From assembly GCA_003452935.1 (NCBI GenBank), contig DMMY01000012.1, forward strand, positions 55,745-119,744: 64,000 bases of DNA, read 5' to 3'. The notes below the pieces were generated by a model. It searched no databases. It was not told where the DNA came from and saw nothing but the letters and a program-made list of their open reading frames with translations. Below are positions 60,632-64,000 of the stretch, in pieces (position 1 is the stretch's first letter; every line of letters begins with the position of its first letter). The position numbers and the translations under genes are program-made. This DNA is from Elusimicrobiota bacterium. GTDB lineage: Bacteria > Elusimicrobiota > Elusimicrobia > UBA1565 > UBA9628.

Positions 60632-61690
60632 ATGGGGTGCGCTCCTTTGATCGCCAAGGAGACCTTTCTCGCCCAGTTGGATCGGGCTGCGCTGGTGACG
60701 CAAGACCAGCCCGTGACCTTCGCCGTGATCCGCTACCTGGCGGCGCAACTTAAGCAGGGCGATCCGGCTTGGTGGCCCAAGGTTCTCAAGGCCTGGGACA
60801 AGAGACAATTCGTGGCCTGGACCGAGGCATGGGGATTGTTTCTAACCTGTCTTCACTTCGAGGCGCTCAGCGACGAGGACAATCCCCTGGTGCGCTACTT
60901 CCCTTCTTGCGGCGGTACCGCGGAGGCGGACCCAGCGCCGGCCTTGGCCCGTTTTATGGCCGATCCGCCGGCCTCGTTTTTCGAGCGGCTAAAAAAAGGG
61001 CATCGCCGTTCCTATGTGGCGGCTCGGGCGCCTCTCTGGATCGTCCCGGCCGTGGAGTTCTTCCAAAGACGCTCCATGCCCTATTATCTGGTGGAAGTCA
61101 ACGCCGGGGCGGGCTTGAACCTGGCCGCGGACATTATCGGGCCGCGAAAAGGGTTTGACTCGGAACTCGTGGCCGCTCGCGTCGGGCTTGACCCGGAGCC
61201 TTTGCTCCTGTCCGACATCAACCAACGCCGGTGGCTGACCGCCGCCGTGCCTCCCGACAACGCCAAGGCCATCCAGGAGCTCGACGCCGCCGCGGATGCG
61301 GTCCTTGACCGGTTCTCGCGAGATGCGGTCTTCATTCAACTCGCCGCCTGCGCGCCGGAGTCGGCTTGGCGGTTTATCGCCAAGAATATCCCGCCGGAGG
61401 AAGACGTCGGTCTGCTGATCTTTAACATGGGGACGACCTCGCGCATGCCGGACAAAGAGTATGCGGCTTATCGGGAGGGTATGACCGAGGTTCTTAAATC
61501 ATGGGGCGGCCGGGCCATATGGGCCGAGGTGGAGAGCGTCCGCGGCGAACTTTATTCGACAACCTTCCAGTTCCGCGTTCATCGCTATAAGGACGGGGCC
61601 TTGCTCCAGCATCTGGCGGTTTCCATAGATTTTTCAGCCGCTAAAATCGATTTTCAAGCCGAAGAAACCGCGAAGTTTCTCGCTGTCTAG
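60632..61690 (+). CDS. DUF2332 family protein
   Basis: 352 residues, 16 nt after the NarL regulator. Family pattern: FEALSDEDNPLVRYFPSCGG, PLWIVPAVEFFQRR, YYLVEVNAGAGLNLAADI (glycine-rich loop like the SAM-binding motif of Rossmann methyltransferases), GLDPEPLLLSDINQRRWLTAAVPPDN, VFIQLAACAP and LLIFNMGTTSRMPDKEYAAYREGM. Biochemical role unknown; a methyltransferase-like fold is inferred from the glycine-rich loop. The alternative start TTG at 60647 would shorten it by 5 residues. Confidence 0.85.
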   Translation: MGCAPLIAKETFLAQLDRAALVTQDQPVTFAVIRYLAAQLKQGDPAWWPKVLKAWDKRQFVAWTEAWGLFLTCLHFEALSDEDNPLVRYFPSCGGTAEADPAPALARFMADPPASFFERLKKGHRRSYVAARAPLWIVPAVEFFQRRSMPYYLVEVNAGAGLNLAADIIGPRKGFDSELVAARVGLDPEPLLLSDINQRRWLTAAVPPDNAKAIQELDAAADAVLDRFSRDAVFIQLAACAPESAWRFIAKNIPPEEDVGLLIFNMGTTSRMPDKEYAAYREGMTEVLKSWGGRAIWAEVESVRGELYSTTFQFRVHRYKDGALLQHLAVSIDFSAAKIDFQAEETAKFLAV

Positions 61691-61713
61691 CCTCGCTGTT
61701 TGGGCAAGCGCCA

Positions 61714-61730
61714 GATGTCAAGACCTGATA
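61714..61730 (-). repeat. Repeat family A, degenerate reverse partial copy
   Basis: GATGTCAAGACCTGATA matches the reverse-oriented repeat up to the point where CCCC should follow. It lies 24 nt after the stop of the DUF2332 gene, the same relative position as the copy at 63499-63533. Confidence 0.5.
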
Positions 61731-61788
61731 CTGTTTTTTAACCGCGCTGGCCTTGATTTTTTTCAGGCTCGGAGATAACCTTATAAGG

Positions 61789-62907
61789 ATGAAGTCCTTT
61801 CGGAGGTCCCGAGTCGGCCAGGTCGTGATCCCGGCCATGATCCTGTTTCCGACCTTCATGCTTTTCGTCTATCTGATCTATGAAACGGCCAAGCTGTCTC
61901 GCGAGAAAATCCGTCATCAATTCGCCATTGACGCGGCCGTGTTCGTGGAGATGACCAATTATTCGGACTTTCTCAACCGCACGGCTTACGTCAACGGCGC
62001 ATTCCCGATGCGCATCTTCGACGAGGGCTTTAAGACCACGATGATCGACTGCGACCAACTCGACGGCTGCTCCGGCCCCAAGAGCCTTTGGGAGATAATG
62101 TGCAAGAACGGCGATTTTCCCATGGCCGGAGGCACTTGCGATCCGGGCGCCAAGAACGAGTACAAGAGCGAGAAATCCTGGGACATAGCCTTCGGGGGGC
62201 TTACGGGCATGGGCAAGAATTTCGGGGATCCTCCCGACGTAGGGGGGACTCTGGAGATCCTGACCATGAACGATGCCAAGCATTTCTGGATCAACTGGGA
62301 CGACGCCAACCAGGTCTATAAACTCTATGTTCAGATATACCAGCTTCTGGGCTCGGTCGAGGACGCTCAATATTCCGTGCTCAAGCGCCTCTCGGCCCAG
62401 CACAACTTCCTCAAAAAATCCTATTGGCTCAATACCGGCGACGACGTCAACGACGCCGTTACCGCGGCGAACACCTTTGATTCCGGGATCAACTCGGCCG
62501 GCGACTGGCGCTCTTCCACCGTGGTGCGGCCGCTCTGCTACGACAGGCTCAATTTTTACGGCAATAAGCCGACGGGCAGCGCGTTCCAGCCCTGGCAGGT
62601 CTATGCGCCCGACACGCCTCCCGTCATGCCCCAGACCATCGACGGCTGCTCGGGCTTGTTTCATCTCATGTGGGTCAAGGGCGGGGCGGTGTCCAAACTG
62701 CGCGAGCCGCTTACATCCAGCATGTATCTCAGCAGAGGCATACCCGTGACCCAAATTTGGCAGGCTCCTCATAACTACTTTAATCATGATTTCAACCAAG
62801 GCAAGCCCGCGGTGCACGTTACCATAGCCATCGACGGATTCGCCGGCGCCAAGGCCGCGGTCTGGCCCTATCCCACGCCGAAATTCCAAGTGAGGTCTTA
62901 TCCTTGA
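61789..62907 (+). CDS. TadG-like exported protein with pilin-type N terminus
   Basis: 372 residues. RRSRVGQVVIPAMILFPTFMLFVYLIYETAKLSREKIRHQFAIDAAVFVEM resembles the TadE/TadG N-terminal helix (basic leader, Gly, hydrophobic core, AAVF), but position +5 is Pro, not Glu, so processing is uncertain. The rest is a large exported domain with paired cysteines (DCDQLDGCSG, MCKNG, GTCDPG, LCYDR, DGCSGLF). Likely a pilus tip or assembly component working with the TadE-like gene after it. I prefer the ATG at 61789 over 61753. The TGA is 2 nt before repeat A. Confidence 0.7.
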   Translation: MKSFRRSRVGQVVIPAMILFPTFMLFVYLIYETAKLSREKIRHQFAIDAAVFVEMTNYSDFLNRTAYVNGAFPMRIFDEGFKTTMIDCDQLDGCSGPKSLWEIMCKNGDFPMAGGTCDPGAKNEYKSEKSWDIAFGGLTGMGKNFGDPPDVGGTLEILTMNDAKHFWINWDDANQVYKLYVQIYQLLGSVEDAQYSVLKRLSAQHNFLKKSYWLNTGDDVNDAVTAANTFDSGINSAGDWRSSTVVRPLCYDRLNFYGNKPTGSAFQPWQVYAPDTPPVMPQTIDGCSGLFHLMWVKGGAVSKLREPLTSSMYLSRGIPVTQIWQAPHNYFNHDFNQGKPAVHVTIAIDGFAGAKAAVWPYPTPKFQVRSYP

Positions 62908-62909
62908 TG

Positions 62910-62936
62910 GGGGTCAGGTCTTGATTTTTGACATTC
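62910..62936 (+). repeat. Repeat family A, forward copy
   Basis: GGGGTCAGGTCTTGA then TTTTTGACATTC, beginning 3 nt after the TadG-like stop. Pairs with the reverse copy at 63499-63533 to bracket one TadE-like gene, whose TTG start (62921) lies inside it. Confidence 0.75.
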
Positions 62937-63478
62937 GCGGGATTTTTTCGTTTCTGGCGCGCTTCCTGAGCGGGTGTCGGACCTCTGGACGACAACGGCG
63001 TCGCGGGCAAGCCACGACCGAGACAGTGCTGCTTTTTCCCCTGTTCATGTTTTTTCTGTTCGCTTTCGCCAAGGTTTACGCGCTGCTTATCCTCGTCCAA
63101 AAGATTGAAATTGCCTCCTATTATGCGGCCCGGCGCTGGCAGCTGGAGTCCCACCGCAACGTGAATTACGTTGGCAGCGACAATAGGCTTCAAGACGACA
63201 TCGAAGCCAAGGCCAGCGAATATATCGGGTTCGGCGGCCCGTCCAATCAGTATGGCGATACGACGGAAAAATTCTTGGATCTTGTCCGTTTGACTGGGCA
63301 TGGGGCAAAAATAGATATTAACCGGACCCAGGTCTGGCAGGTGGTCACCCTCACGGTGAAGACCCGGCCGATCAACATGCCTTTCTATAGGTCCAGCGGC
63401 TTTACTTTTGAGGTGACAAAATACGTGCCCAACCGCGACCGGCCCATCGCTTTTGTCCTGCCCGGCTTGCAGAATTAA
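62921..63478 (+). CDS. TadE-like pseudopilin (start codon inside repeat A)
   Basis: 185 residues. Basic leader SGRQRRRG, then QATTETVLLFPLFMFFLFAFAKVYALLILVQKIEIASYYAARRWQLE: Gly at -1, Glu at +5 and the TadE pattern ending in ASYYAARR. The exported part (about 140 residues) ends YVPNRDRPIAFVLPGL. The only start codon that keeps the whole leader is TTG at 62921, inside the forward repeat; the ribosome-binding site is poor. It is bracketed by inverted copies of repeat A. Confidence 0.75.
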   Translation: MIFDIRGIFSFLARFLSGCRTSGRQRRRGQATTETVLLFPLFMFFLFAFAKVYALLILVQKIEIASYYAARRWQLESHRNVNYVGSDNRLQDDIEAKASEYIGFGGPSNQYGDTTEKFLDLVRLTGHGAKIDINRTQVWQVVTLTVKTRPINMPFYRSSGFTFEVTKYVPNRDRPIAFVLPGLQN

Positions 63479-63498
63479 AGGGCTTGGCAGCCATTTCT

Positions 63499-63533
63499 GG
63501 AATGTCAAATGTCAAAAGTCAAGACCTGACCCC
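63499..63533 (-). repeat. Repeat family A, reverse copy
   Basis: GGAATGTCAAATGTCAAAAG then TCAAGACCTGACCCC, the reverse complement form, 20 nt after the TadE-like stop. Compared with the copy at 9091-9118 it has an extra AAAGTCA unit. Confidence 0.75.
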
Positions 63534-63557
63534 GCTGTTATTTGGTAAACTGGAATA

Positions 63558-64000
63558 ATGCTTTGGGCTAAAATCAGGCTTTTCTTGCAGCGGCATTGGG
63601 TGCCGATCGCCATCGCGGCGGGAGTGGTCGTCGCCATTCTCATCCCGGCCTGGTATATGTCCGGCATGGAGGAGAGCGTCCGGCGCTACATCGTGGGCAT
63701 CAATGTGGCTTCCCTGCCGTGGGGCATCCTGCAGACCCTGGTTTTCGTCGGATTTCTCTATTTGCTCCAGTACGGCGGGGGGTTTGCCCAGTTCAAGAAG
63801 TCCAAGGTCGACGCGACGCAGGTCCATGTGCGCTTCGCGGACGTCATCGGCCTGACCGAGGCCAAGCGCGAGGCCTGGGAGATGGTGCAGCTTATCAAGG
63901 ATCGGGCGGCGTTGAAGCGCGTGGGCGGCAAGATCCTGCACGGCATGCTCATGATCGGGCCTCCGGGCTGCGGCAAGACCATGCTGGCCAAGGCCATCGC
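63558..64000 (+). CDS. FtsH-like membrane AAA+ protease/ATPase (N-terminal part, runs off window)
   Basis: The first 147 codons. Two N-terminal transmembrane segments (VPIAIAAGVVVAILIPAWYM and LPWGILQTLVFVGFLYLLQY) flank a short periplasmic loop. The AAA+ start follows: VRFADVIGLTEAKREAWEMVQLIKD, HGMLMIGPPGCGKTMLAKAIA (Walker A GPPGCGKT, about 135-142). The layout is FtsH, though the usual Ala/Val pattern DVAGxxEAK reads DVIGLTEAK and the periplasmic loop is only about 25 residues, so a divergent FtsH paralogue is likely. The zinc-protease part would be beyond the edge. TAAACT (63546-63551) lies 6 nt before the ATG. Confidence 0.8.
   Translation, partial: MLWAKIRLFLQRHWVPIAIAAGVVVAILIPAWYMSGMEESVRRYIVGINVASLPWGILQTLVFVGFLYLLQYGGGFAQFKKSKVDATQVHVRFADVIGLTEAKREAWEMVQLIKDRAALKRVGGKILHGMLMIGPPGCGKTMLAKAI

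Overview
The window looks like a contiguous piece of a GC-rich, diderm, free-living bacterial chromosome. I infer Elusimicrobiota (a non-gut lineage). The inference rests on several features together: PorV-like outer-membrane proteins beside FlgD-Ig-type surface proteins, a compact Tad pilus locus, TMTC-like and DUF2723 membrane glycosyltransferases, very long secreted lineage-specific proteins, and short dispersed palindromic repeats. No rRNA, tRNA, CRISPR array, prophage or transposase gene was recognised, so the phylum call is an inference and not a demonstrated fact. Outer-membrane markers (TonB-dependent receptor, Omp85-type barrel, secretin, PorV) make a two-membrane envelope secure.

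Layout. 1-3562 (minus): Omp85-like barrel, TonB-dependent receptor and a truncated secreted protein. 3632-8906: a TMTC-like membrane/TPR protein facing a housekeeping run (nadC-birA, greA-queG) and a dCMP deaminase. 8907-13368: an inverted-repeat element, a secreted histidine phosphatase fused to a DUF523 domain, and uvrB. 13562-20686: GT39-like glycosyltransferase, a large DUF4175-like coiled-coil membrane protein, a CpXC protein and a CCA/poly(A) nucleotidyltransferase. 20858-23392: a secreted HD-domain protein of lower GC. 23497-29171: trpS-scpA-scpB-glgA and a DUF5693-like membrane protein, nearly all overlapping. 29203-33786: a secreted unknown, then ftsX-like, envC-like and ctpA (cell-division peptidoglycan remodelling). 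33845-34361: a brnTA toxin-antitoxin pair under a palindromic operator. 34460-45016: tsaD, a DUF2723 glycosyltransferase, a PorV-like barrel with coiled-coil tail, a coiled-coil/TM/propeller-like protein, a giant FlgD-Ig repeat protein and its PorV-like partner.

45079-54816 is a Tad/Flp pilus operon: two small pilins, TadE, CpaB, a minimal secretin, a CpaE-CpaF fusion, TadB with an extra secreted-type N-terminal domain, TadC, a TPR protein and a HAMP sensor without output domain. It is driven by a strong sigma70-like promoter at 45039-45067. 55003-60615 is a signalling block: a membrane protein, a pseudo-receiver winged-helix regulator, a CheY-like receiver, a dCache/HAMP histidine kinase, a receiver-kinase hybrid and a NarL-type regulator. 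60632-64000 holds a DUF2332 protein, two further TadG/TadE-like genes and the start of an FtsH-like AAA protease.

The most unusual structure is a dispersed repeat family (ends GGGGTCAGG / CCTGACCCC). Forward copies sit 0-3 nt behind stop codons, and copies supply the start codons of two downstream genes. A second, unrelated palindromic family does the same for a third gene. Nearly every gene lies within a few tens of nucleotides of the next. No gene-free stretch exceeds 300 bases; the longest (38473-38700, 13369-13561, 54817-55002, 20687-20857) are described under their repeats and promoters.
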